DNA from: Zhengitettix transpicula
Lineage: Eukaryota; Arthropoda; Insecta; Orthoptera; Tetrigidae
NCBI GenBank assembly: GCA_037074705.1
Contig: CM073592.1
Coordinates: forward strand, 21,548,629 to 21,612,628
Direction of reading: 5' to 3'
Length of the DNA stretch: 64,000 nucleotides
In this document: positions 22,170 to 34,500 of the stretch, one piece after another
Layout of the letters: every line of letters starts with the position of its first letter
How positions within the stretch are numbered: position 1 is the first letter of the stretch
Notes under the pieces: model-generated
Told to the model about the DNA's origin: nothing
The model's input: the letters and a program-made list of their open reading frames with translations, nothing else
Databases searched by the model: none
Translations under genes and position numbers: made by a program

Positions 22170-22722
22170 TTTAGGGCAACAGGCTACATGAGGGTAATCC
22201 ACGTTGGGCAACTCCCCTTTAATAGCATAGGAAGGGATTTGAAAGGGGTGATGCGGAAGGGTAGAAGAAGGTAGCCAAGGGTTAACTAGGGCCCACGGGC
22301 TATAGTTTAAGGATCCTACCCGGCATTCGCCTAAAGAAATGCAGGGAAAACCCTAGGAAAACCTGCATAGGGTAGGTCGGGCATTGGGTACCTGTCCCAC
22401 GCCCTTCCGATAGCGGGAGAGGAGTTTGCTGTGGCGTCGCAGCATTCCCTTCTCCGTGCCTCGACCAGTTTAGGAGGCAGCTGGCCGACTATTCCAATGG
22501 GAATAGCGAACAACTCTTACCGTATGCCCAAGGTCTGCGACCCCGGAACATACACTTCTCAAAACAGGCCGAGGTGCCTCGGCTTGTGGGAACCTTAGTT
22601 CAAAAACGGAGAGGAAAAGGCATACCCAAAGGTAGCCCCTTCGTATCTCTCCTAAAAGGTTCTGCCTGCGAGAGAACATCCCTCGCAAGTATTGCCTGCG
22701 AGTGAATAGACCTCGCAGGCCT
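22170..22722 (-). mobile_element. Family A retroelement copy A2, near full length
   Basis: Starts TTAGGGCAACAGGCTACATG (the complement of the 3' end) and ends with repeated GCCTGCGAG...CTCGCAGGC hairpin-like blocks at 22668-22720, which correspond to the 5' end of copy A6. Length about 550 bp. The A tail is degraded to TTCCTTTTCTTT. The small reverse frames inside are repeat-borne and carry no domain I recognise. Confidence 0.85.
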
Positions 22723-24881
22723 GATCTGGTGACTTGCTAAATATTTTCACTGAACAATTGCGACTGTACGAGTTGTTTCAAGCCAAAATATGTCCTCAGG
22801 ATATTCACAACTTCGTTACGTAAGTATGTATTAAATGGATGTTGGATTGACTTATTTTTAGTGACAAATAAATATTATGTTTCATCATTGAAAGGTATTT
22901 TAGTTTAGTGTATTGACTTATAAGGCAATAGTGAATATCGTGAAACGACCCTAAACCTTCTAGAACTTTATCTTTCTCAAATTTAAATTACAGGTTATTA
23001 TTTCCTCTAATGAATGTTACATTAAAAAAATTGAAGTGACTATAATTGGACCTTATTTTCCGTTAGAGTTTTATTTCTTCCCATATGCCAACCTCTAAAC
23101 CACGGACGTTTCTTTGTAACGTATCTGCAATACTTCTATTCCCAGAATACTCCCCGCAACACACAGAGAGATTGTTGAAAAAGTCCTTTGACACAAAAGT
23201 AAAATCATCCACCACATAAAACGTACTGAAAATTATTCTAGGAATTTTCGTTCATTTCTCCTTAAAAAAAAATTAATTACCAGTCGAGAGGAGGTGTAGA
23301 GGTAACTCTGATTACGAAAATAGCATAAAAATTCCTGGGAGGAAAGGGGGAGGGGGGAGGAGAAACGTTGATTCCAAAGGAAAGTGAGATCAAACGGTAC
23401 TGGATAATAATTTATTTTTTTCCTGGGCGGTTAATTTCCCCCTTTTGGCGGTTTCCAGATTTGTCAGACATTAATTGGTTGGTCATTTACCTACGACTGC
23501 AGGTTAATAAATTAAACTTTCCTCATAAATAACATTCTTCCCCCGCAAGTTTTTGACTGTCGTGTGTACTGTCATGAAATGAATACGTTAATGTGAAAGA
23601 AAGAATATAATTATACCTTTTTTTTTAACACACTCATAATCCGGAAATAAGGTGTTGTTTTAAAATACATATTAATTCAAAAGCAAGAGGAGGGAAACAA
23701 GTCAGGAAATTACGTTTCAACAAAAACGATGGCAGAGTTTTAATTACAACTGCTCCATCCCGAGATTAAAAAAAAAAATTCTGGTAGCGCGTTTGTCTTT
23801 TAAAGGAGATGAAAACAGTAATGTTATAAATTTAAAAGATCAATTTAAACATTTGCTTCGGCACACAATAAATAGGTTCCTTATATTTCCAGAAATATTC
23901 TCATAACGAACTTCTCCATTACGTGGACTCTTCTAGTTTTAACAGATTTCATATCTTTAAAATGTTAATCCTTCTCCTGTAAAAGAAAAATTTAACTTTA
24001 AGATAACAAATATTTTCGATCTGGATCTTAACATCTTTAAAACGATAAATGGATGATTTTAAGATGCAATACAAAATTTATTAACAGTTATACTGATTTT
24101 TTTTAAAAGAAAGTGACCTACGTTGGGCGCCAAAAATTGCTATGTTTTTTTTAAAGTAATTTTAATTTTATAACTATGCTATTCAGGCAAGGGACTATCA
24201 AGTACAATTAAAGGGATATACATATTCGTCTTTGTTAGTCGCGCTATGAAATTAGGACAGAGGTTAATTTATTAAAACAGTAATAAATAAAAGGGGTCAT
24301 ATTGCTGACATTTCTATTATAAAATGCTGACAACGTTAATTAAAAATAAAATATAAAATTATATCCCTAATTTAAAATTTCATTATAATTTCAGTTTCAT
24401 ATTTTCAGGCTCCTCTTTGGGATATTAAAATATGTCGGTAATTAATTTGGTTTTTAGTCAGTATTGTCCTGCATAGGAAGCAGCGGGTTTCATTTTGTGT
24501 ATTTCATTTCGAAAATTGAATTTTTGTTCATAGATCGTTGTGGGGGTTAATGAACAATGAATGTGTACCATTCGTAGGCAAGTAGTGTGATAAGTTGTTG
24601 GCTATAGAGTTATACGGAAACACACACGCACGCACACACAGAGCAAATGATTCCGAAAGCGAGTTACGAAGAGTATGGGGGCGATAAAAATAAATTACAC
24701 GCTCGGAAAACGAGGCAACGTGACTCCATAATTCACGTTAATACTCGCCAAGTACTACGGGACACACACACACAGTAATCTGTGCAGTTTTGCGATATAT
24801 ATTTTTACACGTTGCGGGGCAGGCAAGCATTAGCGATATATTTTAAGTTCGTGGCAGTTTCATAGCCTGGGAAAAATGCAG

Positions 24882-24923
<42 letters not shown>

Positions 24924-26280
24924 GAGACACGTGGATTTTGTCGCAGTACGTAGAGTAACAACCGTTAACTCTTTAGAGGTTAATAAAGGTATTGTGCAAC
25001 CAGTACCATTTGAAATGCTCTGAAACATGTAACCAAGCACTTTCTCTAACGGAAGAATAGCGTTGGATTCAAGTTATAAAGGGAGAATTAATTTTTTATT
25101 GTGGATTATTTGGACGAAGTAAGAACCAGCCATTTCAATCAAGACAACCGTGACATCTCTCGGATAATTCAGCAGAAAGTATTAAAATATTTAATCCGCA
25201 TTGATAGATTTCGTGGGAGTTGTAGATCGTCTTCCTTTTGAGCCGAAACCTCGAGGGAGAACTTTGTAATCCAGGTCTTATATTATATTGGAAAATATAT
25301 CGATAACGACAAACTTTAATGTCGTACGGCAGCAATATTATAAGGAAAACTTAAGTCTCTAAGAGGCTCCATTAAAATTTTTAAAATAAACTTTCCATAA
25401 TTCCAAAAAAAGAAGAAAATAATTAATTGAAAAATAAAAAAAATTAAGTCACTCGTTAAACAAAAAAAAAGTTGATTTAACAGAAATTTTGGGTACTTTC
25501 TCGATAATAAAACGTCATTCACAATTATAATTATTATGTTTCACTAATGTTCCTTTTATTCTGGTCTTTCAGAGTTTCGAAAAATTTCATCTTAATTGAT
25601 ATTATGTTTTCCATAAAGAATTTAAATTATTTTCAGGAATAATATATTTTTAAATAAATATACGCGTTTCAGGTCACATTTTTTTAATCTGCAAAAAATA
25701 TTGTTTTATCAAAATACATAAATTAGCCAGTAGCGTCAGAAAAATTAAATATATCAGGTAACGAACTTATTACATTTATAACTGGATAATAATAAGAAGA
25801 AGTGGGGTGTATCTTTGGGTAAGTTTTTAGTTTCGTTTTATCTTTGTTTTTGTTTAGTTGCTTTGGTGAGGTTGAGGCGTGAAAAATAAATTAATTAAAT
25901 ATACTAAGTTTATTTATTTAATACGCATACCTTACTATATATATTAAAATGAATTGAATCCTCTGAAGTTAAAAGTATAATAAAATTAAAGTGTTTACTA
26001 TAATGTAATTATAATATCCTGTTAAATTTTTAACTTGTGGAAGTCGTCGGGAAATCACGTAAATGAGAAAGGAGACGTAATGTAATATAAATCGATGGAA
26101 TACAAAAGTAATTGAAATTATTTTCGATTCCAAAAAATGTAATAAATGTATATTTACCAAATTTTGTCGCCGATATATATGAAATCCATATATTTTGTAC
26201 GAAACAAGAAGAAATGAACGGATAATTGTTTCGTTTAGTAAATTTTCTGATTCGGTTACTCTGGTAAATGATATTAGACT
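22723..26280. other. Long AT-rich spacer with an (AG)n tract
   Basis: Predominantly AT-rich. An (AG)n tract lies at 24889-24917. A G-rich run (GGGGGAGGGGGGAGGAG) is near 23346-23362. Short CA runs occur near 24620-24640 and 24765-24774. The small open frames show no domain. No gene recognised in 3.5 kb. Confidence 0.4.
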
Positions 26281-26310
26281 CTGAAGAAGAGTGTTCGAAA
26301 CGTTAGGATA
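26281..26310 (+). repeat. Hammerhead-like motif, short helix II
   Basis: CTGAAGA at 26281-26287 then AGAGTGTTC and GAAACGTTAGG. The CUGANGA and GAAAC boxes are intact, but helix II is poorly paired. GAAACGTT places the self-complementary ACGT at the position of a minimal helix III. Confidence 0.4.
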
Positions 26311-26638
26311 AATTTATGTGGGTTTAACAGAGTAGATTTGAGTTCCGTCGATTCAATTCTGTGACAGTTTTATTTTGTCTCAAAATAAATGCAATATACT
26401 GAATAATAATTATATTTATCTGAATTTAAACTGAATCGTAAATTAAATCAACCATCCAACTTATGAGAAACATTTTCATAAAATGAAAATTAGCACTTTT
26501 CTTCTGTTTTAAACCTTTTCAAGTTTCAAATTTATTTTTGCAGGGCTGAATAAAAGTAATAGTTTTTCCACATAATGTTTACTATTTATTGATATTACGA
26601 GAAATAAATTATAAACAGATGTGTAGAAGAACAACTAA

Positions 26639-26740
26639 CCCCTGAAGGGGTTCCAAAACAAAGGAACGACACGCAGTGGAAAATTTTATTAATTTTTTTG
26701 TGACAAGTTGCCTGGTTTATTAATTAATAATATACTGAAT
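26639..26740 (+). repeat. Family G repeat with hammerhead-like motif, G2
   Basis: CCTGAAGGGGTTCC, AAAACAAA, GGAAC, GACACGCAGTG: helix II GTTCC/GGAAC is perfectly paired around an AAAACAAA loop. GAAAC has decayed to GACAC. The tail GTGACAAGTTGCCTGGTTTA matches G1 and, on the other strand, G3. Confidence 0.55.
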
Positions 26741-28107
26741 AATTCATTATTCTTAGAGAGTTAGTTATGAATTCTTGCTTTATTTTTAAAGTCCAAAATA
26801 AGACGATTTTATGATCCTGGAAAGAAGATTTCAAGGCGCTGTGGTGGCCCCTGCCCCCCCCATTCGGTGGTAAATCATCGTCAACTTTCCTCTTTGATTA
26901 CTTTACTGCGAGACGTTGCGGAGTAGTTTCTCCTTGTCACTCTGATTTGCGGTCATACTTCCATCCGAAGCTAGTCTGTTCCCGAAACACGAATGGCCGT
27001 AAGTTTGACGTGATAGCATCGCCGTCAGAAGCCCTGGGGAATTAATCGTGTCCCACTTTATGTACGCGCAGGTGCTGTGTCGTAAAGCATAACGAAACGC
27101 TTGTACACGTTGTCTCCCTCGTACGTTATCGCACTTGCTTTATGAACACGGCGACGTAGCAAAGTGCAGCCGCTGCCTGTACGAGGATTGCAATTACAGT
27201 CGTCAACACGAAACTAACGCGTAGGCGGTTCTTACAGAAATTATCCCGAATGTTTTTATCAGTCGCCGTTATAATAACAAAACTAATTAATAATTTTCTA
27301 GCATTTTTAAAAAATCTGGAGCTTCGCCAACATCTCCGTATTGTCTTACAGGACAAACTCGTATTCTCATAGAAACCCCATTTCATGATTTTATGAACTA
27401 ACAAATGAGGTTGCCGTCCTCCTGTGGTGTAGTCCATATTCCTTAATTAAAATTTAACCGTGATTTGAGGCTTGAATAAAGCTGTGTTGGATTTCTTTGT
27501 ACTCTCAAATATTTTTATATGCGAGACTCTTATTGAATTTTATTTTAAAAAAATTATATTTTAAAAAAATTATATTTTAAAAAAAAATTCTCTATAGATG
27601 AATGTGGCCATATTACCGTAAGCTCCATATTTTCAAAATTAAATATTTTAAGAAAAATATTACTCAGCTTCCTTAATAAAATAGCGACTGGTAGAATACA
27701 GAAGCATCAATAAGATATATCAGTCATATTAAATTTCTATTCATTTAAATTCAAGAATAAGGATATTAAAGTGATAAGGAGAAGACCGTAAAACGTTACT
27801 GGGAGACGGAAAATACGATTACTTACACAAATCGATCAAAAAAAATTGTTCGTAAAAATAAGTACACAGAGGTGATTATGTTCATAGGTCACACAATTTT
27901 ATGAATAAAAACTCAAGAAAAATTATAGGATTCAGAACAGTCAAAATAAATCTAGAAATATTCGCATGGAAATGTTAAGCTGAATTTAGATTATATATAG
28001 AGTTCATTGTCCGCCAATTAAAATATTTTCAAAAATATTGTCTCGAGTTTGAGCTGCAATACTTTCTAAATAAACGGCTATGAGTCAGAAATTTTTTTCT
28101 TAACAAA
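26741..28107. other. Spacer with a GC-rich block and a short tandem repeat
   Basis: 26830-27130 is GC-richer and unrecognised. A three-copy tandem of a 16- to 17-bp AT-rich unit (TTATATTTTAAAAAAA) is at about 27538-27589. The rest is AT-rich. Confidence 0.4.
27126..27437 (-). CDS. Unrecognised 103-codon frame with C-terminal hydrophobic segment, doubtful
   Basis: Begins with ATG at 27437 and ends with TAA at 27126. The first 70 residues are basic and cysteine-containing. Residues about 75-98 form one hydrophobic stretch (VLTTVIAILVQAAAALCYVA) followed by a short basic tail, as in a single-pass or tail-anchored membrane protein. I know of no homologue and see no intron signals or conserved domain. 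A chance frame is the more probable explanation. Confidence 0.12.
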   Translation of the reverse strand: MDYTTGGRQPHLLVHKIMKWGFYENTSLSCKTIRRCWRSSRFFKNARKLLISFVIITATDKNIRDNFCKNRLRVSFVLTTVIAILVQAAAALCYVAVFIKQVR

Positions 28108-28155
28108 AATTTAAATATACCGACGTTTCGTCCTTCGTTTCATGACCATTTCAGG
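28108..28155 (-). repeat. Hammerhead-like motif, reverse strand
   Basis: Reverse strand: CCTGAAATGGTCATGAAACG, then AAGGACGAAACGTCGG. GGACGAAACGTC is intact; the CUGANGA box is changed to CTGAAAT. An AT-rich tail follows as in the 30 kb array. Confidence 0.45.
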
Positions 28156-30079
28156 TTCAGTCTACAATTTAGAAATTAATAACGTGAGTACATAAAAAAA
28201 ATTAAGATGAATTACGAAATATTTCAATTAATTTAATTTTACTTACAATTTTATATATTTAGATCATGTGAAGGTTATTAATTTTTAAATTGTAGACAAA
28301 ACCAGGCGAATTGTCAGTATGTGTAATTTTTTTTGTTAATAAACAATTTTGTGGCTTAAGGTCGTTTATTTATAATATTATAATAAATATCAATTATTCA
28401 CAGCTTTATCCGAAAATTAAATGCACGAGCCTTGAATTGAATACTGGAAAAATTATTTGTCCGGACATTAATAATCCTTATTCCCATTGTTCGTTGTAAA
28501 ATAAAGCAAAGCAAATGGAGTTGATCCCGAAGCGCACCAACCATAAGCCCTGTTAATAAAACTCTTTCTTGTAAAAAAAAAAAGATTTTCCTTCGGATAA
28601 GAATTTTTTGCGGCACTTTATATTCTATTCTCAATAATTTTTAAGACCCATCGATCTTTTATATTAACCTCAATTTTCTTAGATAATTGAATAATGCTGT
28701 TAGCAGCCGTCTATATATTTATTATCATGTATAGAAAATATTCAGGAAGAATTTTTCATTTTTCATTCAAGGATTTGCAACTTCCATCGAGCTTTATTGA
28801 GTCGCAGGTAATAAATAAGTTATCGATATCCATTCCGATGACGCGGCCTGTCGCTTTATTTTTTTGCACCCCCATGTACACGTAATGAAAATACTTTTTA
28901 GAGGAGCTGCTGAGTGTGTGGGGGTAGGGGGCGCATTTTTAAAACACAACGGAACCTCAAAAGAGCCTTGCCACCCTCTCTCGTCCGCCCCCCCCTCCCT
29001 CCCTTTCTGCAACCCGCAACGAACCAAACTCTGCCGTCGAACTCCACGGAAATATCAGATTCGTCGTATTAGCTCGCGGTCCTGTGAGTTAGCACAAAAA
29101 CACTGTGGAATGTTTGCGGATCCACCGTCACCAGGAACAACGGCATCGGGGCGAAGTTCCAGTGAGAGAACAATTTCCACGTTAATGAAGTAGAGTTTAG
29201 TGCTTCCATTATGTCTGTTGGTTTATTGAGCTTTGCGACGTCACACCGGCAGCAGCAGCAGCACCGAGGTCTGGCGTATAGAAGGATGGTAGGTGGGTGG
29301 GTGGGGGTGTGTACGTGATGTCACCACCTGATTTCTCTCTCTCTCTCTATCACGCTCTCCAAAGCCTGTCTGTTACACAGGAAATGAATCACAATAACCC
29401 CACCCCCTCCCCCCCTTCGTCGCATTCCTGACGCACAGTAGTTAGTAGTTGATGCGAAATTGAAGCTGAGAGGATGGGTGAGTCCATATAATTTCTCGGT
29501 GGCACGTGGCACACACACACACACACACACACCTGAGGGTAGAACATAATCTGTATTCAAGAGGAAAACAGAATGGAAAATAAAAGCAAATTATTTTATA
29601 ACAATCAACACATAATTGCTAATTGAATCTAGTAAAACTGAAAATATATACATGAAAATCGTCACTAATAAAACAAAATATGAGTTACAAACTTATAAAA
29701 TTAAGTGGAAAACGAAGTGACCGTAGACTTATTTCAACTAGGACCAACATAATAAAACCAAAAAATTCGTAAATAAAAACTGAAACACTTGCAGAGAGAA
29801 AGAAGAAATTTTAAGTCGCTAAATTGATAACACTACCCAACACCCCTTCTCATCGATAAATATGATCTCTGCTATTTCAACAGTAATTTTTGGACAGAGA
29901 AAATAATTACTGCAATACTCGTTTTTAACTTACACTTAAATATTGTTGCTGACTGAACGAGTTCTGCTGGTTCCATTAATAAATAGTTCCATTTTAAACT
30001 AAAACCCCCGTTTCTTGTACACGAAATTCAGTATGTAGAATGTTACAATTGTCTTAGATTCTTTAAAGATATGAATATT
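28156..30079. other. Spacer with a GC-rich block at 28850-29560
   Basis: 28850-29560 is GC-richer with C-rich runs, a CAG run (CAGCAGCAGCAGCA near 29250), GTGGGTGGGTGGGGG near 29296, a CT tract at about 29334-29349 and (CA)n at about 29511-29532. Frames overlap on both strands (28794-29027 reverse, 28864-29193 forward). It may be a regulatory region or untranslated exon; I cannot show either. Confidence 0.35.
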
Positions 30080-30660
30080 AATAGCCAAATACGTCAGAGT
30101 AAAATATTTAATAATGAAATTAGAAATCCATCAAGGACAAACACGACGTTTCGCCCTTACATTACGACCTCTTCAGATGTTAATTGATTTATTACAGAAA
30201 GTTGGAGCAATAATTTCTCATACCAGAATGTAAGTATTATATATATGTCTCTTAATAAATGCACGAAGAGGTCCTAATGTAAGGACGAAACGTCGTGTTT
30301 GTCAGTGAAGAATTTGTAATTTCTTCGTTAAATATTATGTTCTGACTTATTTGACCATTATCCTTTTTAGTAGGTTTTCTAATAAATTAATATATTAAAG
30401 GTATATTAATTACCACCTGAAGAAGTCCTAAAACAAGAACGAAACGTCGTACTTCTCCATGAAGAAATTGTAATTTCTTCATTGAAACTTTAATCTGACC
30501 ATTGGTATTTATATTAGAATTTCTAATAAATTATTATTTTAAAGGTCTCTTAATTACTGCATGGAGAAGTCCTAACATAAGCACGAAACGTCGTGTTGGT
30601 CCATTTGTAATTTATTTATTAAATATCTTATTCTGACATCTTTGTCCGTAAATTGATATT
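30080..30660 (+). repeat. Array of hammerhead-like units (one reverse, three forward)
   Basis: Three direct units with GAAACGTC ending at 30294, 30448 and 30592 (spacing 154 and 144 bp), plus an inverted unit at 30143-30176. Each reads box, one base, GTCC or a variant, loop, GGAC or a variant, GAAACGTCGT. The unit at 30417 has the exact box CTGAAGA. The inverted unit also has CTGAAGA. Helix II is perfect (GTCC/GGAC) at 30262-30290. Between units there is shared AT-rich sequence (TAATTTCTTC, TTCTGAC, TTTTCTAATAAATTA). This matches the tandem ribozyme-bearing terminal repeats described for PLEs. No PLE coding sequence adjoins it. Confidence 0.7.
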
Positions 30661-31828
30661 AGATTTTCTAATTTGTCAGGAATGTTATATAAGATTTTAA
30701 TTGATCAGCTGATTTTTTTGATTCATCCGTTCACAACTATTTCCACTCTGAAGCCTTGGTCCCAGCTTCCTCCTCTTCTTCTCTACAGTTGTATAAGACA
30801 ATTAACATCTTAAGATGACCTCGATTTTGTAACGTCATAGATTCACACACACACACTCAAAATTACTTGGTAATTTCCCTGCGACTTGGAAATTTTTTGA
30901 ATTATTTGTAAAATAACGTCCTTAGTATCTAAATTAATATTATACTAATTTCTTTACTGTCACAAAGGAACTGAATTATTATGATTATAATTCTAGCCTT
31001 ACTCCAAAAGGCTCCTTCATTTTCACGTTCACCACTGGAAAACTGAAGAAAATATTTTTTCAACTTACTTAATAATAATAATAGTAGTAATTGTTCTTCA
31101 AAGATTTCTCACAAAACCGTTACTGTTAATTATGAAGAAAATGTCTATGAATACGTAGCACCCTAGATTTTTTCCGTCTTCAGACGAAAGCGCTGTATTG
31201 AGTTAACATGCTGATTGAAGCAATTCACTGTAGACGATAAGGAAGTACAGTTTCCTCAAAAGAAGGGAAAACGGGGAAGAGAAAAAAAATACACGTTCCA
31301 TTACTGACTAAATTAAATGTTCTCTTGTAACGAAAACGACTATAGACAAACGCAAGCAGCTCCTTGATTATGAAACGATCCAGAATTCAAAGTGTTATAA
31401 GCGTCCCCCTAGGGGGTTGGGGGGGGGGGTGGTAGGGCGTGTTTCAGATTTAGGCACAGAGATAGATCAAAGGGAGAGAAGAAGATAAAAAAAAGAATCT
31501 CTTGCTTCAGGACACGTCTTTATCTTCCATTTGTGGAATATGTTAGCTACGCTCCTTTTGTAAAGGCATTTTCTTCGATGAAAAGAATATTCACTTGTGT
31601 TTTTCCCTCTTGCCATTTCTGTAGTAGTCTGAACGGAGAGCGGTAATTGTGTTTCTCTGAAGAGATGCTCCAGAAGTTTTGTCAGAGGTAATGGACAAAC
31701 TAGTGGCGAGGAGAGGGCTCCTCTTCAAAACAACCAGTGATATCGTTACTCAGAGGAACACAACATTTCTCACGTGACAAATTAATATTTTTAAAATGAA
31801 AAAAATTTACGTCTGATTGAAAATAATG
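30661..31828. other. AT-rich spacer with a G-run
   Basis: No gene recognised. A G-rich stretch (GGGGGTTGGGGGGGGGGG) lies near 31413-31430. Confidence 0.4.
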
Positions 31829-32002
31829 AATAAGAAAGGTAGCCAATACAGACAAAAAGGGTCATATAATATTGTCAGATGACAAGTGCAGTTGTGTCGC
31901 TCTGGGCTCTTCTTAGCACCTGACGAGAGGTGACGAGGATCCCAGAAACGGTGTGTGGTGTTTTTATTATCCTTTTTGTCTGAATTGGCTATCTTTCTTA
32001 TT
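31829..32002. repeat. Foldback element, second copy
   Basis: Outer arms TAAGAAAGGTAGCCAATACA (31829 on) and GGCTATCTTTCTTA (ending near 32001) are reverse complements. The inner right arm CTCTTCTTAGCACCTGACGA and CCCAGAAACG matches 56777-56861, while the corresponding inner left arm is deleted. The CTGACGA box followed by AGAAACG makes it related to the hammerhead-like set. Confidence 0.65.
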
Positions 32003-32038
32003 CAAATTAATATTTTGTTTAAATTATGTGAAGGATAC

Positions 32039-32925
32039 TGTAATAATTGGTAATTAAGGCATTGTTCTAATTGAAAAGTTGAATTGTAGAGGACACATTA
32101 GTGGTAGCGGTAGCGGACGCCACAACAAACCGACAATGAAAGGAGAGTATTGTTGAATGGTAGGGAGAGGATTTACGCGCTCAAAATTAGGAGACAAACA
32201 GAGACACTTGGGCAGTAAGCGGCGAGGAGAACAGACCAAAAGTCTAATTCACGAAAGTTTGAACAGTTTTGTCAGTCAGCAGCGAGAATAAAATAGGTTT
32301 AATTTAAGGAACGAAAGAATGTGTTCCGGTAATAAGTACGCTGTTACATCAAATTGCAAAAAGTAAAGCAATCTTCAGTCAACAGACCAAACTAGTGAGT
32401 TGCTTTTTTCAACATGACTCACGAGATCTACAAATCCAGGTTGCAGTAAATCATCGAGAAGTAACCAATTCATTTTAAACCAACCGACAAACTATGCTGA
32501 TTGGAGTCTGTGAATAATTAGAATCTGTGAAAATCCCACCATTGTGCTACGAAAATTTAATGTGAATCTTGGACAGCCGTAAGTAGAAAGAAAACCTTAA
32601 AATTATTGTAAACCGTTTTAAAAGATAAACGTCAGATCGTTCTTTAATTATTGATAAAATGAAATTGTTTAAACTCAATCTTTTAGTATAAATTTCTTCA
32701 TTAATAAATTTCGTCTATGTTTAGACGCATCAATTTCCTTATAAAGTAAATGTAAATTTTGTGTTCTTTGATTGTTTAAATTCTGCCATTATCAAACCCA
32801 GTTCAAGACCCTGAGATCCCAATTATATTTTGTATTTTGAATAATTGTTTTAAATTTGGCAGAATAAATTTTGTTTATTGTTTAAAGTTAATAGTGTATT
32901 TCATTTAAATGTCAACACATAAATA
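32039..32925 (+). mobile_element. LTR-like sequence, copy L1
   Basis: Starts TGTAATAATTGGTAATTAAG and aligns with the reverse complement of 34501-35535 through the Q of shared blocks such as GAATTGTAGAGGAC, TTACTGCAACCTGGATTTG in complement, ATTTCGTCTATGTTTAGACG and ATCAAACCCAGTTCAAGACC. An AATAAA signal lies near 32862. The 3' end is not clean: the AATTATTACA terminus of L2 and L3 is missing, so it is probably truncated near 32925. No internal retrotransposon coding region adjoins it. Confidence 0.65.
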
Positions 32926-34500
32926 AATAAGTAAGCATTTTAACGTTTCTCACCATTAAAAGTGATAGAAATATTATCAACTAACTTTCATAACTCCGTT
33001 CGAATGAAAAATAAGCGCTTAGGCAACTCAATATTCATAAATTTTACGGGTTATGCAATGTGAGGTCACGGAAAAGTATTTTAATGTGTGGTAAATGATT
33101 GTAATTATTGGAAACTTAATACGAGCAGAGTTTGAATTTAAATTTGAATTCCCAACGAGTATAATGTTTCACAAATTTTTATTAAAATACAGCGTAATAT
33201 TTCTCAAAGGACTCGTTGTTTTGTTTTTCAATCAAACATTATCCTGACATTTTTACCATAAATTCGAGGATACAAGAGGAGATTTAAAGAAGCAATTTTT
33301 CGACGATTTTATTTTAATTCGTCAGACATTTTTTTCAGAATGTCACGGCATGAATATTGGGTCATAATCATCTGCCACTTCATTCCTTCAAACTATAAAA
33401 TATGTTAAACATCTAATTGATTCTGTGGGACAGCTTAAAAGAGTGAGGTGACATTTAATTATGACCAAAGCTTTAAGAACTGAAATAAAATATCGTCGAA
33501 AAATTAAGACTGAATAAGGCGTTGCTTCTTTAAATCTTGTAAAATACATAAACAGTCATATAAATTCCTATATAAGATCGTAGGACAATCACAGGACGAA
33601 TGTGTAAGATTAGAACTCAGTTACCAAAGGTGGTGAATTTTATCCAGAGTTGTGATTAAACACAGAGTGTTATTAGAGTATTGGTTTACTCAGAATAACA
33701 ATAAATAAACTACCGGATACTATCAGCCAGTGTGATAAAGGCAGCTTGCATTTTTTAAATATTATAATCACTACAGAGAGATTAAACTTTCGAAGCCACT
33801 TCGGGGTACCGCGTGGTCGCAATTGGATTTCGTATTCGGCTCACTGTTAACAGTACAATATGTTATGATTGTTCGGCAACGCTGCTTGTCCCGTGTTCTA
33901 ATTGGTGAATAATAATTGTAATCGTAAAATGTTTATTATTCTGTATGTATTATTCTGTATGTAAAAATATTAGTGTGTCCATGGGTCTCTCATGAGTACT
34001 TGCATAATGATTATTCGTGGCAATAAATATGGAAGGTGGATCCTAAGTACATTTTTTTGGACACCCAATTTTATCCAGAGGTATTAGAGTATTGGTTTCC
34101 TCAGAATAATAAGAAATAAACTACCAGATACCATCAGTCAGTGTGCCAATGGGAGCTTGCAGTATATATCACAATAAAGAAAAGTGATTGGTGTCCACAG
34201 TCGGTGTGTGGAGAGGGAACAGGGTGCCTTGAAATTCGCCGTGAGCTTGTTATTTCGTCTCGTAGTGACGTCAGCATGGAGACGAAATGAATCATTACAC
34301 GCAAAAGTTACTGTTTGATTATCACGCCCTGTTGAAATGTACATGTTTCATTGCTCCAAAAATAAATTGTAATTAAAGAATTTTTATTTTTTTGTTAAAA
34401 ATGACCTGGCGTGATATAAATTGTCATATAGGGAGAAAAATACGGAAACCAAAATGGAGAAGCTGAGCAACTATGGCAATCAAATATTATATATATATAT
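32926..34500. other. Region between inverted LTR-like copies, with a direct repeat
   Basis: Contains a direct repeat of about 115 bp: 33636-33755 and 34068-34182, sharing AATTTTATCCAGAG, TATTAGAGTATTGGTTT, ACTCAGAATAA or CTCAGAATAA and AATAAACTACC. TGACGTCA is at 34266-34273. No retroviral-type gag or pol frame is present, so this is not the interior of a full element. Confidence 0.5.
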
